Numbered from the stretch's first letter, positions 26,177 through 35,304 are shown. The stretch: 64,000 nucleotides of DNA from Methanoregula sp. (GCF_023227875.1 NZ_JALOCH010000002.1:215748-279747), one strand, 5' to 3'. The notes: generated by a model not told the origin, from the letters alone. Numbers and translations are program-made.

Positions 26177-26377
26177 TTATGGTGTCTCTCCACCGGGCTC
26201 TTCGGGTATGAGGACCCATGCAATGAGGTAGACAAGGATGCCGGTGCCAAGCGACAGGAGCGTGAGGGCAACCCAGACCAGGCGGACCACCGTGGGATCG
26301 ATATCAAGGTGCGAACCGATGCCCGTACAGACACCCCCGAGCATACGACCATGGAGCGGGCGGTACAATTTCTTCAT
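26177..26377 (-). CDS. PspC-domain membrane protein
   Basis: A 66-residue protein MKKLYRPLHGRMLGGVCTGIGSHLDIDPTVVR followed by a two-part hydrophobic stretch (LVWVALTLLSLGTGILVYLIAWVLIPEE). This is the complete PspC domain, in which the basic N-terminal part precedes the membrane helix. A start 16 codons upstream (26425) is open but adds residues outside the domain. PspC proteins are tied to membrane stress responses in bacteria; the archaeal role is not established. Confidence 0.85.
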   Translation of the reverse strand: MKKLYRPLHGRMLGGVCTGIGSHLDIDPTVVRLVWVALTLLSLGTGILVYLIAWVLIPEEPGGETP

Positions 26378-26482
26378 GGTCAGAACTGGTTTTTTTCTGG
26401 CATTAAGACTGACCCTGCCGGTCAATGGTCACATGCAGAGCATTATAGTTCACGGGTACTAAGGGGGAGTGGGAATACTACG

Positions 26483-26974
26483 ATGACCGTGACAGAGAGC
26501 AAACCGCTTGCGACATTCGGGGCCGGGTGTTTCTGGGGCATCGAAGAGGCGTTCCGGACCATTGAGGGGGTACTCTCAACTGCCGTCGGGTACATGGGAG
26601 GGACGGTGAAGGCCCCGACGTACGAACAGGTCTGTACCAGAGAGACCGGCCATGCGGAAGTGGTACAGGTGACATTCGATCCTGCAAAGGTCAGCTACGA
26701 GCGGCTGCTCGACGTGTTCTGGTCGGTTCATGACCCCACCCAGCTCAACCGGCAGGGGCCGGATATCGGATCCAACTACCGGTCGGTCATCTTTTACCAC
26801 GACCCGGAACAGGAAAAGATCGCCCGGCAGTCAAAAGCGGATATCGAGACCTCTGGGCGGTTCGGGTCTGGCAGGATAGTTACCCTCATCCAGCCGGCGG
26901 GCGAGTTCTGGAAGGCCGAGGAGTACCACCAGCAGTACTTCGCAAAGCATGGCGGAGGGCGCTGCCACATCTGA
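26483..26974 (+). CDS. msrA: Peptide-methionine (S)-S-oxide reductase
   Basis: A 163-residue enzyme that repairs oxidised methionine. The catalytic motif GAGCFWGIEEAF is near residue 13, followed by the family segments VGYMGGTVKAPTYEQVCT, GHAEVVQVTFDP and YRSVIFYH, and the C-terminal GGGRCHI with a possible resolving cysteine. An open frame reaches back to 26165, but that part overlaps the divergent PspC gene and is not related to MsrA. GGGGGAGTGGG lies before the chosen ATG. Confidence 0.95.
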   Translation: MTVTESKPLATFGAGCFWGIEEAFRTIEGVLSTAVGYMGGTVKAPTYEQVCTRETGHAEVVQVTFDPAKVSYERLLDVFWSVHDPTQLNRQGPDIGSNYRSVIFYHDPEQEKIARQSKADIETSGRFGSGRIVTLIQPAGEFWKAEEYHQQYFAKHGGGRCHI

Positions 26975-27030
26975 TAATAGTGGATAAGAATCCGCATTGT
27001 TTATCAATCTGGCCGGGATAATTCCGTACC

Positions 27031-27285
27031 ATGGATATTTCCGGAACCATCCAGCTCATCGCAACCCTGGCAGAAGTCGTGGTTGCCATTATCGCAATCC
27101 TGATCGCAGTTACGAAGAAGAAGACCTACGGCTGGTTCGTGGGGATCACCTTCGGCCTTTTCGTAGTCTTTGACATTGCCCGCATCTTTACGCTGGAGAT
27201 GTCAGCCGAATTGCACGCACTCGTCCTTCTCATCGCATGTATCTCGATGGTCTATGCAGCGTGGCTGATGTGGAAAGAGCAGTAA
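27031..27285 (+). CDS. Small three-helix membrane protein, tandem copy 1
   Basis: An 84-residue protein MDISGTIQLIATLAEVVVAIIAILIAVTKKKTYGWFVG. It has three hydrophobic segments (residues 7-26, 36-53, 63-80) and a KKKTYGW loop. The next gene, 18 bases later, is about 70 percent identical by eye, so the pair is a recent tandem duplication. No known family is recognised. Confidence 0.75.
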   Translation: MDISGTIQLIATLAEVVVAIIAILIAVTKKKTYGWFVGITFGLFVVFDIARIFTLEMSAELHALVLLIACISMVYAAWLMWKEQ

Positions 27286-27303
27286 AAACGAGGGATACAT
27301 ACC

Positions 27304-27558
27304 ATGGACACCTCGGGAACCATCCAGATCATTGCAAGCCTGGCAGAAGTCATAGTCGCTGTTCTTGCATTCCTGATCGCGACAAAGAAGAAAAAGACCT
27401 ATGGCTGGTTCATGGGAATCACATTCAGCCTTCTCGTGGTCTTTAACTTCGCCCGCGTCTTCGCACTCGATATATCGGCCGAAGGGTATGCGCTGATATT
27501 CCTCGTCGCGTGTCTGTCGATGGTCTACGCGATCTGGCTGATGTGGACGGAGCAGTAA
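27304..27558 (+). CDS. Small three-helix membrane protein, tandem copy 2
   Basis: An 84-residue copy of the gene before it (MDTSGTIQIIASLAEVIVAVLAFLIATKKKKTYGWFMG), with the same three helices, the same KKKTYGW loop and the same ending IWLMWTEQ (AWLMWKEQ in copy 1). Keeping both reading frames intact and equal in length suggests selection on both, perhaps as a hetero-oligomer. Confidence 0.75.
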   Translation: MDTSGTIQIIASLAEVIVAVLAFLIATKKKKTYGWFMGITFSLLVVFNFARVFALDISAEGYALIFLVACLSMVYAIWLMWTEQ

Positions 27559-27668
27559 CCTTCTTCGTTCCGGTTGCGAGTCAGGGCCGGAACGCAGGCT
27601 TATAAGGGATACCGGATACCATTAGCTTATCATAACGGCAACCGCGGGGGCCGTCAGGTCGTGGGGAC

Positions 27669-28616
27669 ATGATTCAGATTTACAAGTCAAGGAAAGATTC
27701 CGACCCGTCTGGCACGGACATTGTCGATGTCCCGTGTGAGGGCGCATGGGTCCGCATGACCAGCCCGACCGACGCGGAACTGACCCAGATCGCTGAATCG
27801 TGCTCTCTCCCGCCGGAGTTCCTTCGTGCTGCACTCGATGAGGAGGAGCGGCCGCGCATTGATGCCGAGGACGGGGTTGTCCTCATCGTCCTCGACGTCC
27901 CGATGGTCACGGAGATGGAGGGGATCCGGACCCTGACAACGCTCCCGCTCGGGATTATCATTTCAGAGACCCTGGTCGTCACCGTATGCAGCCGCCAGAC
28001 CCCGATCCTCGATGATTTCATCGCGGGCAAGGTCCGGCACTTCCACACGGTCAAGAAGACCCGGTTCCTCTTCCAGATCTTCTACCGCAACGCCTCCTCC
28101 TACCTGCACCACCTGCGCCAGATCGAGAGGTCAATCTCCCGGATCGAACTCGAACTGCACCGCTCCATGAAGAACGAGGAACTCTTCCAGATGATGGAGC
28201 TCGAAAAGAGCCTCATCTACTTCTCGACCTCGCTCAAGTCCAACGAGGCCGTGCTGGAACGGATCCTGCGCACCAAGCCCCTGAAGATGTACGAGGACGA
28301 CGCCGAGTTCCTCGAAGACGTCATCATCGAGAACAAGCAGGCCATGGAGATGTCGCAGATCTACCTGCACATCTTAAACGGGATGACACAGGCATTCGCC
28401 ACCATCATTTCGAACAACTTAAGCATCGTGATGAAATTCCTCGCCTCGATCACGATCATTATCGCCATCCCGACGATGATTGCGAGTTTCTACGGGATGA
28501 ACGTGCTGGACCTTCCCCTCTCGGAAACCCCGCTTGCTTTTGAGATTATCTTTGCATTCTCGGTGATGATATCGGTCCTCCTCGGCCTCTTCATGTGGCG
28601 GAAGAAGTTCTTTTAG
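27669..28616 (+). CDS. CorA-family magnesium/divalent cation transporter
   Basis: A 315-residue protein with a long cytoplasmic N-terminal domain, an extended coiled helix (IERSISRIELELHRSMKNEELFQMMELEKSLIYFSTSLK region), and two C-terminal membrane helices. The signature YGMN follows the first helix (ASFYGMNVLDLPLS), which defines CorA/MIT channels for Mg2+ or similar ions. The protein ends in a basic WRKKFF tail, as expected for a cytoplasmic C-terminus. Confidence 0.92.
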   Translation: MIQIYKSRKDSDPSGTDIVDVPCEGAWVRMTSPTDAELTQIAESCSLPPEFLRAALDEEERPRIDAEDGVVLIVLDVPMVTEMEGIRTLTTLPLGIIISETLVVTVCSRQTPILDDFIAGKVRHFHTVKKTRFLFQIFYRNASSYLHHLRQIERSISRIELELHRSMKNEELFQMMELEKSLIYFSTSLKSNEAVLERILRTKPLKMYEDDAEFLEDVIIENKQAMEMSQIYLHILNGMTQAFATIISNNLSIVMKFLASITIIIAIPTMIASFYGMNVLDLPLSETPLAFEIIFAFSVMISVLLGLFMWRKKFF

Positions 28617-28619
28617 TCG

Positions 28620-28720
28620 GTGAGGGGCATCAGACCCGAACCGCGAGAAGAACACAGCAGCGTTCTTCGAGTTCCGACAGGTCTTCAGGCCTGGAGGAGG
28701 AGAAGGGAGGCATCAGCCGA
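28620..28720. repeat. Dispersed modular hairpin repeat, copy 2 (inverted)
   Basis: Contains GAAGAAC (28647-28653) pairing with GTTCTTC (28662-28668), then TCCGACAGGTC-TTCA-GGCCTGGAGGAGGAGAAG with the second hairpin at 28678-28693. Read on the minus strand it gives the same CTTCTCCTCCTCCAGG..CCTGTCGGAA order as copies 1 and 3. Confidence 0.65.
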
Positions 28721-28744
28721 CCTTCGACCAGATAGTTTCATTTT

Positions 28745-28773
28745 CCCGGGAAGGTATATCCCCGGGTCTTTTT
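28745..28773 (+). terminator. Hairpin followed by T-run downstream of corA
   Basis: CCCGGG (28745-28750) pairs with CCCGGG (28761-28766) across a 10-base loop and is followed by TCTTTTT. It lies about 130 bases after the corA stop and could end that transcript. Confidence 0.4.
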
Positions 28774-28905
28774 CGTGAACGCATCAGCGGTGTTACTTTT
28801 TTTCAGGAGATTACCTTTTCAGGGAGGAACATATTGCTGCGTCTTTGCCAGCAATACTCCGACAGCGAGCGCTCCCGCTCCGCAAAAACAGTAAATGGAA
28901 AAAGA

Positions 28906-28979
28906 TGGGCCCGCTGAGATTCGAACTCAGGACCTCCGCCATGTCAAGGCGACGTCATAGCCAACTAGACCACGAGCCC
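28906..28979 (-). tRNA. tRNA-Val (anticodon GAC)
   Basis: Read on the minus strand this 74-base gene begins GGGCTCG and ends CGGGCCC plus the discriminator A; these form the 7-bp acceptor stem (one G-T pair). The anticodon arm is TCGCC-TTGACAT-GGCGG, so the anticodon is GAC (valine, GUC/GUU codons). The T arm has GAGTTCGAATCTC. No CCA is encoded. An AT-rich TATA-like stretch (TTTTTAATAAT on the minus strand, near 29016-29026) lies at a suitable distance upstream. Confidence 0.93.
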
Positions 28980-29132
28980 TCGTAAGTCTGATGCTCTATA
29001 ACATCTGCTCTGGTATTATTAAAAATTAGTGTAAAGTTGTTCCGGGCCGGGCAGACCATGGAATGAAAATGAGGGGGCGCAAAAACCGGATCCTTTATCT
29101 GAACACCACTCCCATCCCTCTCTTGTATCACC

Positions 29133-29435
29133 ATGACTGAACAGACGCAACTCTTCACGTTCGAGCATGACGCCGGCCGTCTCGAACTGCTCATCCGTAT
29201 CATATACTGGATCCTGATCGGGATTGTCCTCTGGGTCTACGGGATCATTGCCGGTATCTGCCTCATCATCCAATGGATTCACATCCTCGTTCTCGGGCGC
29301 AGGAACGAGGCGTTATCGGATCTTGTCAAAGGGTATCTCGAATACATGATCCACGTGCTGCCCTATGTCTACTTCATGACCGACAAGCGGCCGGACATTA
29401 TGCCGGTTCCGGTCAGGATAATCGAGGAACTCTAA
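29133..29435 (+). CDS. DUF4389 membrane protein
   Basis: A 100-residue protein with two membrane helices (LLIRIIYWILIGIVLWVYGIIAGICLIIQWIHIL region) followed by RNEALSDLVKGYLEYMIHVLPYVYFMTDKRPDIMP, the conserved C-terminal half of DUF4389. Function unknown. It begins after the tRNA gene on the opposite strand and has an AT-poor promoter region, so it may have a short leader. Confidence 0.8.
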   Translation: MTEQTQLFTFEHDAGRLELLIRIIYWILIGIVLWVYGIIAGICLIIQWIHILVLGRRNEALSDLVKGYLEYMIHVLPYVYFMTDKRPDIMPVPVRIIEEL

Positions 29436-29695
29436 AAGAGTTCTTCTCATTCTCTCCTTTTTTTATCCAGGATTGCATACTTACTGAAGCGACGGGGGTA
29501 TCGTTCTCCCGCTGGATAAGGTTCCCAGCAGTACTGCAAGGAGGAGGGGCCCCCTGCAAACAATATGTACACCATCCGACCCCCTCCACCACATCACCAC
29601 GGGCGCATGCACAGGGCCCGGTTAACAGATTTTCGGTCAAAGTCCGATCGATCCGGATCGGTTTTTCATCAGGGTCGCTGCTCAGCCACAAAGTC

Positions 29696-29812
29696 TGCCC
29701 CTGCCCGACCCCCCTCCGGCAAAAGATCGTGATAAATAACATTTTTCCGTCGTATTTTCCACGGGAAACTGGACATTTTCCGTACCTGCATGAGGGGGGT
29801 CGGGCAGGGGCA
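29696..29812. repeat. Perfect 21-bp GC-rich inverted repeat with 75-base loop
   Basis: The left arm (29696-29716) is TGCCCCTGCCCGACCCCCC followed by TC; the right arm (29792-29812) is its exact reverse complement. The core CCCGACCCCC / GGGGGTCGGGC is shared with the inverted repeat at 4010-4137. The structure is flanked by direct repeats of GATCGATCCGGATC. Confidence 0.8.
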
Positions 29813-29949
29813 ATCCGGAAAAAAATGATCGGGTTTGAAAAATTTTCAATCAGGGTTTGATCGATCCGGATCTATTTTTCAATCAAAGTTGCGATCGCGA
29901 TGAAATCAATAATTCAATCATGACCTGACTGAAAAGTTTCACGGTTTTT

Positions 29950-30010
29950 CAAATCCGACAGGTCATCAGACCTGGAGGAAGAGAAGAAACCGTAAGGTTT
30001 CTTCGAACCG
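29950..30010. repeat. Dispersed modular hairpin repeat, copy 3 (inverted)
   Basis: CAGGTC-ATCA-GACCTG (29959-29974), then GAGGAAGA, then GAAGAAACC-GTAA-GGTTTCTTC (29983-30004). Both stems are perfect. Compared with copy 1 the stems differ in sequence but stay paired, which points to a structure maintained as such. Confidence 0.7.
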
Positions 30011-30139
30011 CGATCCTGATCACGATGGATTTTTTTCAGGCAGGATCTGCTTTAAACGATATCCGCTCTTTGATGAGGAAATCCCGAGAACCCCATAAAT
30101 GAGATCGAATGATTTCTGCAGAGCAAAAAAAGGATTATC

Positions 30140-31744
30140 TCAGATCTTCTCGTCCGATATCCTGGCAAACGTCATGGAGGAGATTCCCGGGAGGCCGCGG
30201 AGCTCATCAATTACGGCCTGCGGCACATCGCTGTCAACGTTTAAGACCATCAGCGCCGGTTCCTCGGGCTTGAACCGGCCGACCTGCATGCCGGCGATAT
30301 TGATATTGTTCTTACCAAGGATGGTTGCCGCCCGCCCGATCACGCCGGGCTTATCGAGGTGACGGGAGACCAGCACGTGACCTTCGGGGATCATGTCCAT
30401 CGTGTAGCCGCCGACCGCAACGATCCGGCTCCGGCCCTTGAAGAAGACCGTCCCGCTGACACTCTCTTCACCCTTATCGGTCTTGATCCTGAGGGTAATG
30501 AGGTTCTTGAACCCACTTGATTCCTGTGTCACCGTCTCGCTGACCGCAATACCGCGCTCCTTTGCAATGAAGTCCGCGTTGACAATATTGACCGGCTGCT
30601 GGAGGATCGGGTCAAGGAGACCCTTGAGGGCAAGCCGTGTGACATACTTCATGCTGCCGGCATACGCAGAGAGTTCTCCGCCATAGATGCACTCAACGGA
30701 CGAGAGCCTGCCACCCGCGATCTGGGTGACGAACCGGCCCATCTTCTCCGCAAGCTGGGCATAGGGTGCGAGGAGTTCTGCGTGCTCGGGCGGGACCATC
30801 GGTGCGTTCACGACGTACTTCGCGGAGCCGCCTTTCAGGACCTCGATGCACTGCTTTGCCACGGAGACCGCCACGTTCAGTTGCGCCTCGACCGTGCTTG
30901 CCCCGAGGTGCGGGGTGACGATCACCTGGTCGAGGGTGAGAAGCGGTGACTCGGTCGGGGGTTCCTGCTCGAAGACATCGAGGGCCGCTCCGGCCACCTT
31001 GCCGCTCTTGATCGCGTCATAGAGCGCCTTCTCGTCGATGATGCCCCCACGGGCGCAGTTGATGATCCGGACGCCGTCTTTCATCGTCGCGATGCTCTTT
31101 TCGTTGATCACGTGCGTTGTCTCGGGGATGAGCGGCGTGTGGACAGTGATCACGTCAGCGACCTTGAAGAGGTCGGCCATGGTCATCATCTCGACGCCGA
31201 GCTGGGCCGCACGTTCCTTGGTGATGAACGGGTCGTAGGCAACGCACTTCATGTCCATTGCCTGTGCCCTCTTTGCAACTTCGCGCCCGATCCGGCCAAA
31301 GCCGACGATACCAATAGTCTTCTCGTTGAGCTCGACACCCATGAACTTCGAGCGCTTCCACTCCTTCTTCTTCAGGCTTGCATTTGCCTGCGGGATGTTC
31401 CGGGCGAGCGACTGCATCATGGCCATCGTGTGCTCGGTCGCCGCAAGGGTGTTACCCTCTGGAGCGTTTGCCACGATGATCCCTTTCCGGGTCGCCGCGT
31501 CCATATCGATATTGTCCACGCCGACTCCGGCACGGCCAATGAACTTCAGTTTCTTCCCGGCTTCGATTACTTTCGCGTTGACATCCGTCCCGCTCCGTAC
31601 CAGCAGGGCATCGTAGTCCCCGATGATCTTACAGAGCTCGTCTTCCGTAAGCCCGGTCTTGACATCCACGTCAACGACCGGCCGCAGGATAACGAGGCCC
31701 TCTTCCGCCAGCGGATCGCTGACGAGCACTCTCGCATTTGCCAT
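30140..31744 (-). CDS. serA: D-3-phosphoglycerate dehydrogenase
   Basis: SerA makes 3-phosphohydroxypyruvate, the first step of serine synthesis. The 534-residue protein is the long form: a 2-hydroxyacid dehydrogenase domain with the NAD-binding motif GFGRIGREVAKRA near residue 148, the substrate Arg in CARGGIIDE and the catalytic His in TPHLGASTVEAQ, then an intervening domain and a C-terminal ACT domain (HVLVSRHLDKPGVIGRAATILGKNNINIAGMQVGR), which usually binds serine for feedback control. Confidence 0.95.
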   Translation of the reverse strand: MANARVLVSDPLAEEGLVILRPVVDVDVKTGLTEDELCKIIGDYDALLVRSGTDVNAKVIEAGKKLKFIGRAGVGVDNIDMDAATRKGIIVANAPEGNTLAATEHTMAMMQSLARNIPQANASLKKKEWKRSKFMGVELNEKTIGIVGFGRIGREVAKRAQAMDMKCVAYDPFITKERAAQLGVEMMTMADLFKVADVITVHTPLIPETTHVINEKSIATMKDGVRIINCARGGIIDEKALYDAIKSGKVAGAALDVFEQEPPTESPLLTLDQVIVTPHLGASTVEAQLNVAVSVAKQCIEVLKGGSAKYVVNAPMVPPEHAELLAPYAQLAEKMGRFVTQIAGGRLSSVECIYGGELSAYAGSMKYVTRLALKGLLDPILQQPVNIVNADFIAKERGIAVSETVTQESSGFKNLITLRIKTDKGEESVSGTVFFKGRSRIVAVGGYTMDMIPEGHVLVSRHLDKPGVIGRAATILGKNNINIAGMQVGRFKPEEPALMVLNVDSDVPQAVIDELRGLPGISSMTFARISDEKI

Positions 31745-31919
31745 AAAAAACCCATATACTATTTGCGCCGTACTTAATCAGGGTTATTCTTCGTGCGGCT
31801 GGCGCTTTCCGGCACCCGGGTAAAAAATATCCGCACGGGAAAGGGGTTTATCCGCACCAGGGAAACGGGGTATCATAACCCTTAAACAGGGTGGCGGCAA
31901 GATCATAAGTGGTGCGAGC

Positions 31920-34205
31920 ATGAGAGATGTGCCGAATATTCTGTGGCTCGAGGAGATACGAAAAGAGGATATCATTTCCGTCGGGGGCAAAGGGGCGTCC
32001 CTTGGCGAGATGGCCTCCATCGGTCTTCCCGTCCCGAAAGCCTTCGTCGTAACGGCCCAGGCATTCCGCAGGTTTTTAGTCGAGACCAGTCTTGAAAAGA
32101 AGATTTTTGCATCGTTCGACCGGCTCGATGTGGAGGACAACGCGGCACTTGAGAAAGCAGCCGACAATGCCAAGGCACTCGTCATGAAAGCGAAGATGCC
32201 GGCATCGATCCGGGACGACATCCGGAAGTCCTACAAGAAGATGTCGGACGGGGAACTCATCGTCGCCGTCCGGTCAAGTGCCACGGCCGAGGACCTGCCC
32301 GATGCCAGTTTTGCCGGCCAGCAGGAGACTTACCTCAATATCAAGGGCGAAGCAGCCCTCATCTCCTCGGTCCAGCAGTGCTGGGCTTCGCTCTACGGTG
32401 CCCGGGCGATCTATTACCGGGCAAAGCAGGGGTTCGACGACAATACCGTGAATATCGCAGTCGTAGTCCAGCAGCTCGTCCACTCGGAGAAGGCAGGTGT
32501 CATGTTCACGTCCCACCCGATCACGGGCGAGCCCCTCACGATCATCGAGGGCTCATGGGGCCTTGGGGAAGCCGTTGTCTCCGGTTCGGTCTCGCCGGAC
32601 AAATATGTCTTCGATCAGAGGAGCGAGAAGATTGTTGACACGTTCATAGCGAACAAAAAAGTCGAGATCATTGCAAACGGGGACCATGGCACGAAGATTG
32701 CGGATGTGCCGAAGGACCGGCAGGACGCCCGGGTGCTTGCCGATGCGGAAGTAGCCAAGCTCGCAATGTATGGCAAGATCGCCGAGAACCACTATGGCGT
32801 CCCGCAGGACGTCGAGTGGGGCGTCGTGGCAGAGACGATCTATATTCTCCAGTCCCGCCCGATCACGACCATCGGGAAGAAGGAGGCAAAGGGTATGTCA
32901 GGTCAGAAGTCAAGCGCAACGATCATTCTGAAGGGCCAGGGAGCGGCACCGGGTATCGCCTCCGGCAAGGTCATCATCGTCAGGGACGTGAAGGACACCA
33001 GTGCGGTCAGGGAAGGGGACATCCTCGTCACGAAGATGACGAACCCGGACATGGTGCCGGCAATGCGCAAGGTCGCCGCGATCATCACGGATGAAGGCGG
33101 CATGACCTGCCACGCGGCGATCGTGAGCCGTGAACTCGGCACTCCCGCGATTGTCGGGACGAAGACGGCAACGCACCAGCTGAAGAACGGCCAGCTCATC
33201 ACCGTTGATGGCGAGATGGGTCTCATCTACGAGGGCGATGTCACCTCGGCAGGCCCTTCGCCGTCAGCGGTTTCACCGCAGGCCATCATCGGCCACGCCC
33301 CGATCATCACCGCAACGAGCGTGAAGGTGAACGTCTCCATTCCCGAGGCAGCGGTGCGGGCGGCAGCAACCGGCGCCGATGGTGTCGGACTCCTCCGGAT
33401 CGAGCACCTGATCCTCGGCCTCAACAAGACCCCCGGCTGGTATATCACCAACAACCGCGAGGAGGAATTTGTCAAGGAACTCCACGACGGTATCAAGATC
33501 GTGCTCGATGCCTTCCCGGGAAAACCCGTCTGGGTCCGTACCCTCGATGCCCCGACCGACGAGTTCCGGAACATGGCAGGCGGCGAGCACGAGCCGCACG
33601 AGCACAACCCGATGCTCGGCTGGAGAGGTATCCGCCGCGACCTCCAGAGCCCGGACCAGTTCCGGCTCCAGATCGAGGCATTCAAGCGCCTCTGGAAGGA
33701 GGGCTACGACCACCTCGGCATCATGTTCCCGATGGTCTCCCACCCCGACCAGTTTATTGTCGGCAAGGAGATGATGCGGGCCTGCGGCGTGGACGTAGAG
33801 AACGTGACGCTCGGCATCATGATCGAGATCCCGGCAAGCGCGATCATGATTGAGGACTTCATCCGGGCCGGCATCAAGTTCGCCTCGTTCGGCACGAACG
33901 ACCTGATCCAGTACACGCTCGCCATTGACCGGAACAACGAGAACGTGGCGGACATGTACAACCCGCAGCACCCGGCCGTCCTTTCCCTCATCCACACCGC
34001 GATCCAGGTGTGCCGGGCCTACAATGTCGAGTGCTCGATCTGCGGGCAGGCCGGCTCCGACCCGAAGATGGCAGCCTGGCTCGTGGAGCACGGCATAACG
34101 AGCGTCTCGGCAAACATCGACGCCATCGCGAAGATCCGCGAGACCGTCGCAAAGACAGAAAAACGCATCATCCTCGAAGCCGCGAGAACCAAAGATGCTG
34201 AATAA
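31920..34205 (+). CDS. ppsA: Phosphoenolpyruvate synthase
   Basis: A 761-residue enzyme that makes PEP from pyruvate and ATP, the entry to gluconeogenesis in methanogens. It has the N-terminal ATP-grasp part (VGGKGASLGEMASIGLPVP, AVRSSATAEDLPDASFAGQQETYLN), the swivelling phospho-His domain (DEGGMTCHAAIVSRELGTPAIVGT) and the C-terminal TIM barrel with PEP/pyruvate-binding residues (EIPASAIMI, FGTNDLIQYTL, CSICGQAGSDP). Its stop overlaps the start of mfnA by 11 bases, opening a six-gene overlapping run. Confidence 0.96.
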   Translation: MRDVPNILWLEEIRKEDIISVGGKGASLGEMASIGLPVPKAFVVTAQAFRRFLVETSLEKKIFASFDRLDVEDNAALEKAADNAKALVMKAKMPASIRDDIRKSYKKMSDGELIVAVRSSATAEDLPDASFAGQQETYLNIKGEAALISSVQQCWASLYGARAIYYRAKQGFDDNTVNIAVVVQQLVHSEKAGVMFTSHPITGEPLTIIEGSWGLGEAVVSGSVSPDKYVFDQRSEKIVDTFIANKKVEIIANGDHGTKIADVPKDRQDARVLADAEVAKLAMYGKIAENHYGVPQDVEWGVVAETIYILQSRPITTIGKKEAKGMSGQKSSATIILKGQGAAPGIASGKVIIVRDVKDTSAVREGDILVTKMTNPDMVPAMRKVAAIITDEGGMTCHAAIVSRELGTPAIVGTKTATHQLKNGQLITVDGEMGLIYEGDVTSAGPSPSAVSPQAIIGHAPIITATSVKVNVSIPEAAVRAAATGADGVGLLRIEHLILGLNKTPGWYITNNREEEFVKELHDGIKIVLDAFPGKPVWVRTLDAPTDEFRNMAGGEHEPHEHNPMLGWRGIRRDLQSPDQFRLQIEAFKRLWKEGYDHLGIMFPMVSHPDQFIVGKEMMRACGVDVENVTLGIMIEIPASAIMIEDFIRAGIKFASFGTNDLIQYTLAIDRNNENVADMYNPQHPAVLSLIHTAIQVCRAYNVECSICGQAGSDPKMAAWLVEHGITSVSANIDAIAKIRETVAKTEKRIILEAARTKDAE

Positions 34206-35304
34206 GGGTCAGTCTGAAGAAGAACTCTTCACATTCCTCTCGCAGAAACGGCGGGAGGACCTTGACCACGATTTTATTTTAAGCTCCATGTGTACCATTC
34301 CCCACTCCGTTGCAGTGAGGGCGCACTGCATGTTCATGGAGACGAACCTCGGCGACCCGGGGCTCTTCCCCGGCACGTTCTCGCTCGAACAACTCCTCAT
34401 CAGCAGGTTCGGCACGCTCTTCCACTGCCCGGATGCAGAGGGGTACGCAACGAGCGGGGGTACCGAGTCCAACATCCAGGCGCTCCGTCTCGCGAGGGTA
34501 GAGAAGAGCGGGATCGAGAAACCAAACGTGATCGTCCCGGAGTCCGCTCACTTCTCGTTCAAGAAAGCCTGCGATATGCTCAGCCTCGATATGCGCAGCG
34601 TGCCAATCACCAAAGATTTCCGGATGGATGCGGGTGCGGCAGCCGGGCTTATTGACAGGAATACCATTGCCCTTGTCGGTATTGCCGGCACGACCGAGTA
34701 CGGCATGGTCGACCCGATCGCCGACCTTGCAAAGATCGCCGTGCAGCACGACCTTTTTTTCCACGTGGACGCGGCATTCGGTGGCATGGTGATCCCGTTC
34801 CTCGACTACCCGACGCCCTTCGATTTTGCCCTCCCGGGCGTCACGACCATCGCCGTCGACCCGCACAAAATGGGCATGAGCACGATCCCCTGCGGCTGCC
34901 TCCTCACCCGCGAGCCGGACAGGCTCAACAGCCTTAATATCGACACGCCCTATCTCACGGTGAAGCAGGAGTACACCCTTGCCGGCACCCGCCCGGGCGC
35001 TCCCGTTGCCGGGGCGCTCGCCGTACTCGACTATCTCGGTGTCGAGGGCATGAGAGCGGTCGTTACCGGGTGCATGAAGAACACGGAGCGCCTGATCGCG
35101 GGTATGGAGACGCTCGGGTATACCCGGGCAGCAACCCCGGACCTCAACGTCGCGACATTCATCTGCGGGAAAGAGGCCGTGCCCGGGGCGTGGAGGGTCT
35201 CCTGGACCCGGAAAAATCACCTGAGGATCGTCTGCATGCCACACGTGCACGCGGGAAGGATCGAGGCGTTCCTAACGGATATGCAAAACAGCAGGACACG
35301 GTGA
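34195..35304 (+). CDS. mfnA: L-tyrosine decarboxylase for methanofuran synthesis
   Basis: A 369-residue PLP enzyme of the group II decarboxylase family; MfnA makes tyramine for methanofuran (some members also decarboxylate aspartate). The PLP lysine lies in VDPHKMGMSTIPCG near residue 226, preceded by FHVDAAFGGMVIPF, which binds the cofactor ring, and HFSFKKACDMLSL. It overlaps ppsA at its start and ends within the start of the hpt gene (GTGA overlap). Methanofuran is the substrate carrier of the fwd enzyme encoded earlier in this window. Confidence 0.92.
   Translation: MLNKGQSEEELFTFLSQKRREDLDHDFILSSMCTIPHSVAVRAHCMFMETNLGDPGLFPGTFSLEQLLISRFGTLFHCPDAEGYATSGGTESNIQALRLARVEKSGIEKPNVIVPESAHFSFKKACDMLSLDMRSVPITKDFRMDAGAAAGLIDRNTIALVGIAGTTEYGMVDPIADLAKIAVQHDLFFHVDAAFGGMVIPFLDYPTPFDFALPGVTTIAVDPHKMGMSTIPCGCLLTREPDRLNSLNIDTPYLTVKQEYTLAGTRPGAPVAGALAVLDYLGVEGMRAVVTGCMKNTERLIAGMETLGYTRAATPDLNVATFICGKEAVPGAWRVSWTRKNHLRIVCMPHVHAGRIEAFLTDMQNSRTR

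Larger units (their letters stand above)
29436..30139. other. Repeat-rich intergenic region
   Basis: About 700 bases without a credible gene. It contains, in order, a half-copy of the GGGTCGNNNGGTGTAC motif (29567-29582, minus strand), a 14-base direct repeat GATCGATCCGGATC at 29646-29659 and 29859-29872 that flanks a perfect 21-bp GC-rich inverted repeat (29696-29716 and 29792-29812), and copy 3 of the hairpin-module family (29950-30010). Open frames here run through the repeats and are not convincing. Confidence 0.65.

Noticed and set aside
29273..29860. 195-codon plus-strand frame after the DUF4389 gene
   Set aside because: It spans the DUF4389 gene's 3' half, the inverted repeat and the direct repeats; not a credible protein.
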